Source of the DNA: Haematobia irritans | Taxonomy: Eukaryota > Arthropoda > Insecta > Diptera > Muscidae | DNA: 64,000 nt | Direction: 5' to 3' | NCBI RefSeq assembly: GCF_050003625.1 | Contig: NC_134399.1 | Span: forward strand, 218,482,975 to 218,546,974 | Shown: positions 22,974 to 34,214 of the stretch, in pieces | How the letters are laid out: each line of letters opens with the position of its first letter | Numbering within the stretch: position 1 is the stretch's first letter | Program-made: the position numbers and the translations under genes | The notes under the pieces: generated by a model | What the model saw: the letters and a program-made list of their open reading frames with translations, nothing else | What the model was told of the DNA's origin: nothing | The model's database searches: none

Positions 22974-25900
22974 CACGGTTGCCACTCGTGCCAAAAATAA
23001 TCTACCAAAATTTTAAGAAAATTTTACCAAAAATCTACCAAATTAAAAATTCCAATTTTGAATTTTTGGGTCAAAATTTTGTGGTTAGTATGAAATAATG
23101 TTTTTTCTTTGAAAGAAATGTGTTTTCTTGTTTCAAAATAATGAATTTATAAAATTTTGTCATAATTTTAATTCTTTAGAAAATTTTGTTAAAATTTTGT
23201 TTCTTTAGAATATTTTGTCAAAATTTTATTTCTTTAGAAAATTTTGTCAAAATTTTATTTTTTAAGAAAATTATGTCAAAAATTGTGTTTCTTTAGAAAA
23301 TTTTGTCAAAATTGTATTTCTATAGAATTTTTTGTAAAAAATTTTATTTCTATATAAATTTTTGTCAAAATGTTATTTCTTTAGAACATTTTGTCAAAAT
23401 TTTAGTTTTTTAGAAAATCATGCCAAAAATTGTGTTTCTTTAGAAAATGTTGTCAAAATTGTATTTTTATAGAAAATTTTGTCAAAATTTTATTTCTATA
23501 GAAAATTTTGTTAAAATTTAATTTTTTGTCAAAATTTTATTTATATAAACATTTTTGTAGAAACCTCATTTCTAAAGAAAATTTTGTCGAAGTTTTATTT
23601 CTGAAGAAAATTTTGTCACAATTTTAAATAAATAGAAAATTTTGTCGAACTTTTATTAAAAAAAAAAAAAAAATCAAATTTTTATTTCTATAGAAAATAT
23701 TGCCAATTTTTGTTTCTATAGAAAACTTTGTCAAAATTTTATTTCTTTGGAAAAATTTTGTCAAAATTTTATTTCTATAAAAATTTTGTCAAAATTTCAT
23801 TTCTATAAAAAATTTTGTCACAATTTTATTTCTAAAGAAAAATTTCTCAAAATTTTATTTCAATAGAAAATTTTACCATAATTTTATCTCTATAGAAAAT
23901 ATTCGAAATTTTATTTCTATAGACATTTTTGTCAGTATTTTATTAATATAGAAATGTGTTCAAAAAAATGTTTTTATAGAAAATTATGTCAAATTTTAAT
24001 TTCTATAGAAATTCTATTGAAATTTTATTTCTACATAATTTTTTTCAAAATTTTATTTCTATGGAAAGTTTTGTTAAAATTTTGTTTCTTTAGAATATTT
24101 TGTTAAAATTTTGTTTCTTTAGAAAATTATGTCAAAATTGTATTTCTATAGAAATTTTTGTCGAAATTTTATTCCCGAAGAAAATTTTGTCAACATTTTA
24201 AATAAATAGAAAATTTTGTCGAACTTTTATTGCAATAGAAAAAAATTTGCATATTTTTATTTCTTTTTTCAAAATTTTATTTCTATAGAAAATTTTGCTA
24301 ACATTTAATTTTTTTTGTCAAAATTTTATTTCTATAAAAAATTTTGTCAAAATTTTACTTCTAAAGAAAAATTTGTCAAAATTTTATTTCAATAGAAAAT
24401 TTTGTCAAAATTTTATCTCTATAGAAAATATTCGAAATTTTATTTCTATAGACATTTTTGTCAGAATTTTATTAATATAAAGATGTGTTCCAAAAATTTT
24501 TTTATAGAAAATTATGTCAAATTATATTTTTTCTATAGAAAATTCTACCGAAATTTTATTTCTACAGAAATTTTTGCCGAAATTTTATTTCTATAGAAAA
24601 TTTTGTTTCTTTTGAATATTTTGTCAAAATTTTATTTTTTTAGAAAATTTTGTCAAAATTTTATTTTTTAAGAAAATTATGTCAATAATTGTGTTTCTTT
24701 AGAAAATTTTGTTAAAATTTAATTTTGTTGTCAAAATTTTATTTCTATAAAAAATTTCGTAGAAACTTTATTTGTAAAGAAAATTTTGTCGTAATTTTAT
24801 TTCTGAAGAAAATTTTGTCAAAATTTTAAAGAAATAGAAAATTGTCGAACTTTTATTTCAATAGAAAAAAATTCTCAAATTTGTATAGAAAATATAGCAA
24901 AATATTTGTATAGAAAATATAGCAAATTTTTGTTTCTATAGAAATTTTTTTCAAAATTTTATTTCTTTAGACAAGCAGATTTTTTTTTTCAAAATTGTAT
25001 TTCCATGGAAAATTTTGTTTCTTTTGAATATTTTGTCAAAATATTATTTCTTTAGAAAATTTTTTCAAAATTTTATTTCTATAAAAAAATTTGTCAAAAT
25101 TTTATTTCTATAAAAAATGTTGTCAAAATTTTATTTCTATAGAAAATTTTGTCAAAATTTTATCTCTATAGAAAATACTCGAAATTTTATTTCTATAGAC
25201 ATTTTTGTCAGAATTTTATGTATATAGAAATGTTTTCAAAAATTTTTTTAATAGAAAATTTTGTCAAATTTTAATTTCTATAGAAAATTCTATCGAAATT
25301 TTATTTCTACAGAAATTTTTGTCAAAATTTTATTTCTATGGAAAATTTTGTTTCGTTAGAATATCTCGTCAAAATTTTCTTTTGTCAAAATTTTACTTTT
25401 TAAGAAAATTACATCAAAAATTGTGTTTCGTTAGAAAATTTTGTAAAAATTTTATTTCTATAGAAATTTTTGTCAAAATGTTATTTCTTTAGAACATTTT
25501 GTCAAAATTTTATTTCTTTTTTTAAATAATTTTGTAAAAATTTTATTTCTTTAGAAACTTTTGTCAAAGTTTTATTTCTATAGAAAATTTTGTTACAATT
25601 TATTTTTTTTTTGTCAAAATTTTAGTTCTATAAAAAATTTTGTAGAAACTTTATTTCTAAAGAAAATTTTGTCGAAATTTTATTTCTGAAGAAAATTTTG
25701 TCAAAATTTTAAATAAATAGAAAATTTTGTCGAACTTTTATTTCAATAGAAAAAAATTTTCAAATTTTTATTTCTATAGAAAATATTGCCAATTTTTGTT
25801 TCTATAGAAAAATTTGTCAAAATTTTATTTCTTTAGAAATTTTTTCTCGCAATTTCATTTTTTAGAAAATTTTGTCAAAATGCTATTTCTATAGAAAAGT

Positions 25901-27434
25901 TTGTCAAAGTTTTATTTCATTAGAAAATTCTGTCAAAATTTTATTTCTATAAAAAAATTTGTCAAAATTTTATTTCTATAGAAAAATTTGTCAAAATTTT
26001 ATTTCAATAGAAAATTTTGTCAAAATTTATCTCTATATTCGAAATTTTATTTCTATAGACATTTTTGTGAGAATTTTATTAATATAGAAATTTTTTTTAT
26101 AGAAAATTATGTCAAATTTTAATTTCTATAGAAAATTCTACCGAAATTTTATTTCTACAGAAATTTTTGTTAAAATATTGTTTCTATAGAGAATTTTGTC
26201 AAAATTTTATTTCTATGGAAAATTTTGTCAAAATTTTATTTCTATAGAAAATTTTGTCAAAATTGTATTTCTATAGAAAATATTCGAAATTTTATTTATA
26301 TAGAAATTTTTGTCAGAATTTTATTTCTGTAGAAATTTTATCAACATTTTATTTTGATAGAAAATTTTGTCAAAGTTTCATTTCTATAGACAATTCTAAC
26401 GAAATTTTATTTCTACAAAAATTTTTGTCTGAATTTTTTATAGAAAATTTGTAAAATTTTGTCACAAGTTTTTTCTCTAGAAAATTTTGTCAAAACCTTT
26501 TTTCTGTAGAAAATTTTGTCAAATTGTTATTTCTATAGAAAATATTGTCAAAATTTTATTTCTTTAGAAATTTTTGTCAAAATATTATTTCTTTAGAAAT
26601 TTTTGTTAAAATATTATTTTTTTAGAAAATTTTGTCAAATTTTTATTTCTTTAGAAAATTTTGTATAGTACATCTTAGGTGGAGAGGAATATTTTGCAAA
26701 ATCTATCAAAACATTAAGAATTCTCAATCTACCAAACAGTAGAAAATCTACACTGAAAAAAAGCATGCACGGTTCCAAAGATTTTGTCTTTACTTTAACC
26801 ATTTTGGTATTGATTCCGAGCCAAAGAAGCGGAGAATACAATTAAGGATACTTTTAGGGCACAATTCTCTTTTAAATTTGGGTTTTGTGTGGAAGCAAAT
26901 TTTGATTTTTCGATTTGTCAGATTTTTTTCTTCATATGCTATTAAAGTTCTTTAAAAACGAATTAACGAGAACTTTATTTTCCAAATTCAGGCTCGACTT
27001 CCAGTAGAAATTATGCTATGTTTCAATTAAAAACATCTTTAAAATAAAGTGTTGAAAAACATGTCCTATTTTTGAAGGATTTTTTGCTTTGTAGTCAAGT
27101 TGCAAAAAGAGAACACATTTAAAGACATTTTCGTTAATTTTAAAGAATTTTTCTGAATTATTAAAGTCAAGTTGACCTTACCCTAAAAATTTGTTCTTTC
27201 ATGTTGTGATACCCATTTTTAAGTAAAATCACTTAATTATAAGGACAATACGCCTTCATTGAAAAGATTATCGGCTTTTGGACAAGGAAAAAAACTTTAA
27301 TTCGGGAGAAATGCGTCTTCTATGCTAAGCAAAATTTGCATTCGTATTTTAAGGACATGAAACCTTTGGCCTCACGACAATATTTTTGTCAGTGTACCAT
27401 TTTTGGTAGAATTCTACCAACTGTGGCAACCGTG
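22974..27434. mobile_element. TR29-bearing hAT-like element, both ends present
   Basis: The left end CACGGTTGCCACTCGTGCC and the right end (reverse complement CACGGTTGCCACAGTTGG) share 12 bp. It is flanked by 8-bp copies of a SINE box A segment: GGTACAAT left, GGTGTAAT right, where the SINE consensus reads GGTGCAAT. The interior is a TR29 array from about 23145 to 26670, then CTACCAAACAGTAGAAAATC and a TA MITE at 26751-27394. There is no transposase, so it would have to be mobilised in trans. The 8-bp duplication indicates the hAT superfamily (inference from family knowledge). Confidence 0.72.
26751..27394. mobile_element. 644-bp MITE with TA duplication and CACTG ends
   Basis: Ends CACTGAAAAAAAGCATG and TATTTTTGTCAGTG are inverted over the first bases. 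TA flanks both sides (26749-26750, 27395-27396). The element at 7420-7440 shows the uninterrupted site ATCTACAATTTTTGG. This suggests a Tc1/mariner-type non-autonomous element. Confidence 0.72.
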
Positions 27435-27512
27435 GGTGTAATGGTTAGAATGGCCGCCTTGCATGCAAGGGGTCAGGTGTTCCATCTCAGTTTCGTTCAT
27501 CCCCTCTCAGTA
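27427..27512 (+). mobile_element. SINE head, second part
   Basis: GGTGTAATGGTTAGAATGGC, CTTGCATGC and a diverged box B belong to the SINE begun at 22955. It is cut at CTCTCAG by the next MITE, inside the conserved CCTCAGTAATGCTGG of the SINE. Confidence 0.72.
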
Positions 27513-27841
27513 CACGCAAAAAAATAATGTTTTCCTCCCAAACGAAATTTTAGACAAACAAAGTTCGTTTCTCATTTGCTTTTCGCTGTAAGGAAGTGTA
27601 TTTGGAAGAAAAGTATATACTTTTTGTGATAAACGTTTATTCTTTTCCAGGATGTAAAAACAATTTCATAAAGACTAGCTCAAAAAAAAAACATTATTTT
27701 CTTGCTAATTGCATTGTCCCTCACATCTTTCTCACATCCACGAGGATTTTTAGTTCTTAACACCTTTTCCTGTAATACCAACAATTTAGAAGAAATTATA
27801 CAATTTTATAAATTTTTAAAATTTTTTTTACCTTTCGCCTG

Positions 27842-27915
27842 GACGGAGAATCGAACCGCGGACCATGCACATTGTAAGCCAACACACTAACCACTCAGCT
27901 ATGTACCTGTTATGG
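27842..27915 (-). mobile_element. tRNA-like SINE head, second type
   Basis: On the minus strand: box A-like TAGCTGAGTGGTTAGTGTG, box B GGTTCGATTCT, about 75 bp. It is unlike the main SINE. No acceptor-stem pairing is convincing, so a functional tRNA is unlikely. Confidence 0.5.
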
Positions 27916-28021
27916 TCATCAATAGATAAATATGCATATAAGTTATATTTATATAGCATAGCTTGCGGCGCCCACGAACCGAATAAACAAAGTTTATTTA
28001 ACAGAAACAAACATTTAGTTT

Positions 28022-28095
28022 GGCACCGTGGAGCAGTGGTAGCTACGTCCGACTCTCATGCCAAGGGTCGTGGGTTCGATCCCTGCTTCGGCCAA
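28022..28095 (+). mobile_element. tRNA-like SINE head, third type
   Basis: CACCGTGGAGCAGTGGTAGC followed by an anticodon-loop-like CTCATGC and a perfect box B GGTTCGATCCC. The ends do not pair well as an acceptor stem, so I read it as a SINE head and not a tRNA gene. Confidence 0.55.
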
Positions 28096-28417
28096 AGTTT
28101 TTTTTACATATATTTCAGATATATTCGGAAGATTCCGAAAAAATGTTCAACATTACATTGTACTATATTAAATTTTGAACTGTAAAATGTGTCTTACTAA
28201 AGACCTAAAGTCAGAAAAGAACAGTGTTTGATATAAACGAAATGGACTGTGTTGTTATTTCAAAAATAACTTTTTTTATTGAAAAAAGAAAAATTTTGTA
28301 ACAAACGAATTTTTTTGGTGATAAAAGTTTAAAATTTTCGAAGCAATTCAAAAAACTCTAACAAAAGAAAAACGTTTTCGGTACACGTTTTCCAAACGTT
28401 TTTTTTTTCTTTGCGTG

Positions 28418-28650
28418 TAATGCTGGTGACATTTCTGAGTGTTTAAAAGCTTCTCTAAGTGGCTTCCTCATAATGTGAAATGCTGTTCAAACTTGGCTAT
28501 AAAAAAGTACATCACTTGTCATTGAAGTAAAACATAGAATCGGGCAGCATTTAATACTAAGGGAGAAGTTCGCCGCTGTGATATCACAATGGACTGGGTA
28601 GACTAAGTAAGCCTGCAATTTCGGGCTGCCACTATATTTAACCTAAACTA
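28418..28650 (+). mobile_element. SINE body, third part of the split copy
   Basis: TAATGCTGGTGACATTTCTGAG through CTGCCACTATATTTAACC matches the SINE body with about 20 percent differences, making this one of the oldest SINE copies here. Confidence 0.75.
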
Positions 28651-29934
28651 TCAGTTGAGAAAAGTGTCAAATTTTCCACTAAAGTGACACAACGGTAACA
28701 CTGTTTTCAACACCATATTGTAAGACACAAGACATTTTCCCAATATTACAAACATAACGACGGAATAGGGATAATACACCATTTTTCGTTTTATTCCATA
28801 GAATATTTTCTTGATTCCAAAATTTGTTAGCAGTTAATTAAATTTGTGCTAGCAAGTTTTGTTAAGAGCTTATTTTGAAATCCCTTTAAAAGACTACGAA
28901 TAATAACTCTCGCTCTCTCCCAAATGTATACTTCTTTGTATTAATATGCGTAAACATTTTCGACAGAAACCCTAAAACGCATAAACGCTCTTTCAAATAA
29001 ACGAAATGTAATTTAATGATAAAAATCTGAAAATCCTTTTGTTTTATGGCATCCCAGTGATAGAAACCCAGTAATTTTTATTAGCATCCTCAGCAATAAT
29101 GTCCTTCCTTACTTTGTTCATTGTCTTTAAGAATTTATTTAGCTAGAAGAGCGATGTGTTCACGAGATTCGTGGGATGTAATTGTGACGTAAATAAATAT
29201 CATCCCGAATGCCAACCATACAAATCTCTTAAACGTAAAGCAACCCAGGAAAAGACACAGTGGGTAAGACCAAATGGGGAAGGAATACCAGCATCAGAAG
29301 GAATACCATCATCAGCATTGCCGTCATATGGTGTAGTCTTCAATTGTTTATTTTTAGAAATTAGTTACAAAATTAATTATCACTGTGACACAGCACAGAG
29401 GGAAAGAGGAAGAGAAAGATACGGAGATAGGTAAAAGTGAATATGATTGTCAAGGTCAGAATATTGGATCGCAATAGATATCAATGTAATTACTCTATGC
29501 AGCACTTTCAATTATTCCTTAGTCATTATTTTATAAACGAGTGATTTCAATAAGTTCCCATTAAATGGAATTTCATAGCAAATTGCGTTTTTTTCCATTA
29601 AGTGGAATGAGAATAGAAAGATTTTATAGCATACGTAACAATTTTCAAAGGTAAAGTCGCTACTCTCACTCTCTCTTTCTGTCAGGTTATCTTGTAGTCT
29701 GTGGTACCCTAAGTAAAAAAAACGTTAGCATATCTTTAGGCGTTGCAATAATAAATGCTCAAAACTCATCATAAATAAAATATTTTTGGGTTTTTGAAGG
29801 CATTAAGATATCAAATGTCTATCTGTGGTTAAAATTGGCGGAAGGCCTAGTCTTAAATACAAAACACCTTGAATCTAATATTGAACTTTCCTTTGAAACC
29901 TCCTAGTCGTTGCAGATTACTTAATAATATATAG
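28651..29934. other. Unique non-coding stretch
   Basis: No gene, RNA or repeat is recognised. An ORF of 92 codons at 29156-29434 has no domain signature. Confidence 0.4.
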
Positions 29935-30012
29935 AATTTCAGATTGATTTGACAACAAGGGGGCTATGCCAAAAACATGGGGCGATCCATATCATATATC
30001 TAATTGTGGTTC
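29935..30012 (-). mobile_element. Family A repeat scrap
   Basis: AGGGGGCTATGCCAAAAACATGG and CTAATTGTGGTTC resemble family A repeat units on the minus strand. Confidence 0.5.
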
Positions 30013-30498
30013 TAGAGGTGTGCGCGTGACACGCGTGAATCACGTGAGTCGTGAACAAACTCCAAAGCAAGTCTCGTGAATGTGCGTGAATGGTACTAAA
30101 ATAAATATGTCGTGCGTGAGCATGCGTGAGAAATAAAATCGGTTCATGTATGTGCGTGAATAAAATTTCTGTAAAATCACGCTAACGAAAAAATCAAGAT
30201 TTAATTCATACACGTATTTTAACTGAAATTAATTTAGCCCTCGAACTATATTCTATTTTTGAAGTTTGTTACCTTTGCAGATTTCCGTTTGGAAAATGTC
30301 GTGAGGTTCGTGAGTTTCTCGTGAATCACGAGAATTGTCGTGAATGTGCGTGAGTGGGATTGGCTACAACACGTATCATGCGTGAGCATGCGTGAATAAA
30401 CATTTTGTTTGGTGAATGTGCGTGAGTGTGAGTGAAATATTAGTCACGCGCACAGACAGACTATATCGGAACGATACTCACCACTTGCGGCACACCTA
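30013..30498. mobile_element. CGTGAGT-rich hAT-like element, copy 2
   Basis: Ends TAGAGGTGTGCGCGTGACAC and GGCACACCTA are inverted and the interior has CGTGAATGTGCGTGA words as in 13777-14308. The 8-bp flanks differ (TGTGGTTC, TTTTCTAT), and the right side abuts TR29, so one flank was replaced. Confidence 0.7.
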
Positions 30499-32865
30499 TT
30501 TTCTATAGAAATAAAATTTTGACAAAATTTTCCATAGAAATAAAATTTTGACAAATTTTTCATAGAAATAAAATTTTGACAAAATTTTATATAGAAATAA
30601 AATTTTGACAAAATTTTATATAGAAATATAATTTTGCCAAAATTTTATATAGAAATAAAATTTTACAAAATTTTCTATAGAAATAACATTTTGACAAAAT
30701 TTTCTATAGAAATATAATTTTGACAAAATTTTCTATAGAAATATAATTTTGACAACAATTTCTATAGAAATAAAATTTTGACAAAATTTTCTATAGAAAT
30801 ATAATTTTGACAAAATTTTCTATAGAAATAAAATTTTTACAAAATTTGGACAAAATTTTCTATAGAAATAAAATTTTTACAAAATTTTCTATAGAAATAA
30901 AATTTGGACAAAATTTTCTATAGAAATAAAATTTTGACAACAATTTCTATACAAATAAAATTGTGACAAAATTTTCTACAGAAATAAAATTTTGACTACA
31001 ATTTCTATAGAAATAAAATTTTGACAAATTTTTCTATAGAAATAAAATTTTGACAAAATTTTCTACAGAAATAAAATTTTGACAAAATTTTCTATAGAAA
31101 TAAAATTTTGACAACAATTTCTATAGAAATAAAATTTTGACAAAATTTTCTATAGAAATAAAATTTTGACAAAATTTTCTATCGAAATAAAATTTTGACA
31201 AAATTTTCTATAGAAATATAATTTTGACAACAATTTCTATAGAAGTAAAATTTTGGCTAAATTTTCTATAGAAATAAAATTTTGACAAAATTTTCTATAG
31301 AAATATAATTTTGACAACAATTTCTATAGAAATAAAATTTTGACAAAATTTTCTATAGAAATAACATTTTGACAAAATTTTCTATAGAAATAAACTATTG
31401 ACAAAATTTTCATAGAAATATAATTTTGACAAAATTTTCCATAGAAATATAATTTTGACAACAATTTCTATAGAAATAAAATTTTGACAAAATTTTCTAT
31501 AGAAATAAAATTTTGACAAAATTTTCCATAGAAATAAACTATTGACAAAATTTTCTATAGAAATATAATTTTGATAAAATTTTCTACGGAAATATAATTT
31601 TGACAAAATTTTCTATAGAAATATAATTTTGACAACAATTTCTATAGAAATAAAATTTTGACAAAATTTTCTATAGAAATAAAATTTTGAAAAAAATTTC
31701 TATAGAAATATAATTTTGACAAAATTTTCTATAGAAATAAAATTTTGACAACAATTTCTATAGAAATATAATTTTGACAAAATTTTCGATAGAAATAAAA
31801 TTTTGACAAAATTTTCTATAGAAATAAAATTTTGACAAAATTTTCTATAGAAATAAAATTTTGACAAAATTTTCTATAGAAATAAAATTTTGACAAAATT
31901 TTCTATAGAAATAAAAGTTTGACAAAATTTTCTATAGAAATATGATTTTGACAACAATTTCTATAGAAGTAAAATTTTGACTAAATTTTCTATAGAAATA
32001 AAATTTTGACAAAATTTTCTATAGAAATAAAATTTTGACAAAATTTTCTATAGAAATAAACTATTGACAAAATTTTCCATAGAAATCTAATTTTGACAAA
32101 TTTTCTATAGAAATATAATTTTGACATCAATTTCTATAGAAATAAAATTTTGACAAAATTTTCTATAGAAATAAAATTTTGACAAAATTTTCTATAGAAA
32201 TAAACTATTGACAAAATTTTCCATAGAAAAAATTTTCTATAGAAATATAATTTTGACAACAATTTCTATAGAAATAAAATTTTGACAACATTTTCTATAG
32301 AAATAAAATTTTGACAAAATTTTCTATAGAAATAAACTATTGACAAAATTTTCCATAGAAAAAATTTTCTATAGAAATATGATTTTGACAACAATTTCTA
32401 TAGAAGTAAAATTTTGACTAAATTTTCTATAGAAATAAAATTTTTCATTTCTATAGAAAATTTAGTCAAAATTTTACTTCTATAGAAATTGTTGTCAAAA
32501 TCATATTTCTATAGAAAATTTTTGACAAAATTTTCTATAGAAATATAATTTTGACAACAATTTCTATAGAAATAAAATTTTGACAAAATTTTCTATAGAA
32601 ATAAAATTTTGACAAAATTTTCTATAGAAATAAACTATTGACAAAATTTTCCATAGAAAAAATTTTCTATAGAAATATAATTTTGACAACAATTTCTATA
32701 GAAATAAAATTTTGACAAAATTTTCTATAGAAATAAAATTTTGACAAAATTTTCTATAGAAATACAATTTTGACAAAATTTCCTATAGAATTATAATTTT
32801 GACAACAATTTCTATAGAAATAAAATTTTGACAACATTTTCTATAGAAATAAAATTGTAACAAAA
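30499..32865 (-). repeat. TR29 array 4, most homogeneous copy
   Basis: About 80 units of 29 bp in the reverse sense, with variants (ATAATTTTGACAACAATTTC and AAACTATTGAC types) recurring at 132-145 bp. AAACTATTG occurs at 31392, 31536, 32058, 32202, 32334 and 32632, indicating a higher-order unit of about five repeats. No element ends are found. Confidence 0.9.
32360..32523. repeat. Perfect palindrome with 77-bp arms
   Basis: The arms 32360-32436 and 32447-32523 are exact reverse complements separated by AAAATTTTTC. The right arm is the only part of this array in the opposite orientation. Confidence 0.9.
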
Positions 32866-34214
32866 TTTTTGACTTTAAAATACTAATTTCTCACGAATGG
32901 TAACTGTGATCGGAAGGCGCAGCAAAGCTGGATGTGTAGTTCATATATAAATAGTAGCATACTTTCAGGCATTCCATTTAATTCTATGCGATATGATAAA
33001 ACAAAATTTCTGGTACCCGTCCGTGCCATCCGAGTTAGTCTTTTTATTTTCCAAAAATCCATCACTTAATTTTTACAGGACACTTAAAAAATATAAAAGT
33101 CTTATTAGATATAAATAAATATATTTTTTTCTTATATTCCCTAAGATATTTGGAAGTGCCTTACTCAACCTTTTAAAAAATAAGTACCACTCATTTGTTG
33201 CTTATCATTGTATTGACCTTTATTCAAAGAGAAGAGACATAAATGTTAAGTACCTATTAATGTGTTAGATTAAAAATTTTACATAATGGCTTCGTTTGTT
33301 CTAATCTCTGTTGTCATTGTCCATGGTTTCTGTTATTCTCCAAAGAGACCTGTTTACGAAGCCCTTAGCTATAAATAAATCCATCCAAGCACTCTTAACA
33401 ATATCGTTGTACGTATGCAACAGTGATATTGGTAATGCTACTTTAGCCAAAACACTTTATTATGGACCATTATTGCTTGCAACACGGGTGGGATGCAATT
33501 CATGTTCATGTTTACAACTCCCGCTGCTGTGGGGTCCTGCATTAGTGAGGGCTTTTAAGGTTAAAGTTGAATTGAAATTCATTTATGTCATTTGCCATTG
33601 GATATACCGGCAGCCAAAGGTTAATACCAATGTGTAAGTAATGTCGAGCAAAAAAGAGAGGAAAACTAAATTATATATGAAAGTGTAAAACGCACCTTTC
33701 CTCTCAATCCCCAGGGGTGGGGTCGGTGGCGGGGGAGGGGGAGGGTCGATAGAAATGTGTGTGTATAGAATGTCTAACTGGAAGTTTATTACTATAATGC
33801 TAAAGCTAATAAGATTATGGGTTAGGAATTCATAACAATGTTGTAATGAAATTTAAAAAGTCACACTTTGTACAGTGGGACAAAGTGAAAACTTTCTTGA
33901 TGAGGACAAAGGTGGGTGTCTCCTCGACTACGTGGCAGAACCATTTGCGTTGCAACCGCGGTCAAAATTTGCCTGAAAGAATCTTCAAACACTACCGTAC
34001 CATCGATTCAAATACAGATTTCATGAATTTTTCTAAATTTTTTGTGTGTGTGTGTTTTTAACATTTTCCTATAGCTGTTAAAAAATCATATAAACATGCT
34101 AAAATCCGTGGTGCTCATATTGTGGGCGCACAATAGATTAGAAGGACTAAATTTTATATCCAACCAAAGTTAATTTCGTATCGATATGCAATCTCGCCAT
34201 ATTCGACAATGTAT
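32866..34214. other. Unique non-coding stretch with a G-rich tract
   Basis: No gene is recognised. The ORF at 33311-33637 (108 codons) shows no known domain. A G-rich tract lies at 33714-33745. Confidence 0.4.
33714..33745 (+). other. Potential G-quadruplex tract
   Basis: Five runs of three or more G: GGGG-T-GGGG, then after TCGGTGGC the runs GGGGG-A-GGGGG-A-GGG. It stands out in a window that is otherwise strongly AT-rich. Confidence 0.6.

Larger units (their letters stand above)
27513..28417. mobile_element. 905-bp MITE with TA duplication inserted in a SINE
   Basis: Ends CACGCAAAAAAATAATG and TTTTCTTTGCGTG are inverted. TA is present at 27511-27512 and 28418-28419. Removing it restores CAGTAATGCTGGTGAC of the SINE. 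Two tRNA-like segments are nested inside. No transposase is present. Confidence 0.8.

Noticed and set aside
30499..32865. Regular 29-bp partly palindromic repeats as a CRISPR array
   Set aside because: There are no spacers: units are directly adjacent. The context is insect transposon DNA.
33311..33637. 108-codon ORF as a host gene
   Set aside because: No recognisable domain, no codon bias visible, and no neighbouring exon; length is within chance expectation in 64 kb.
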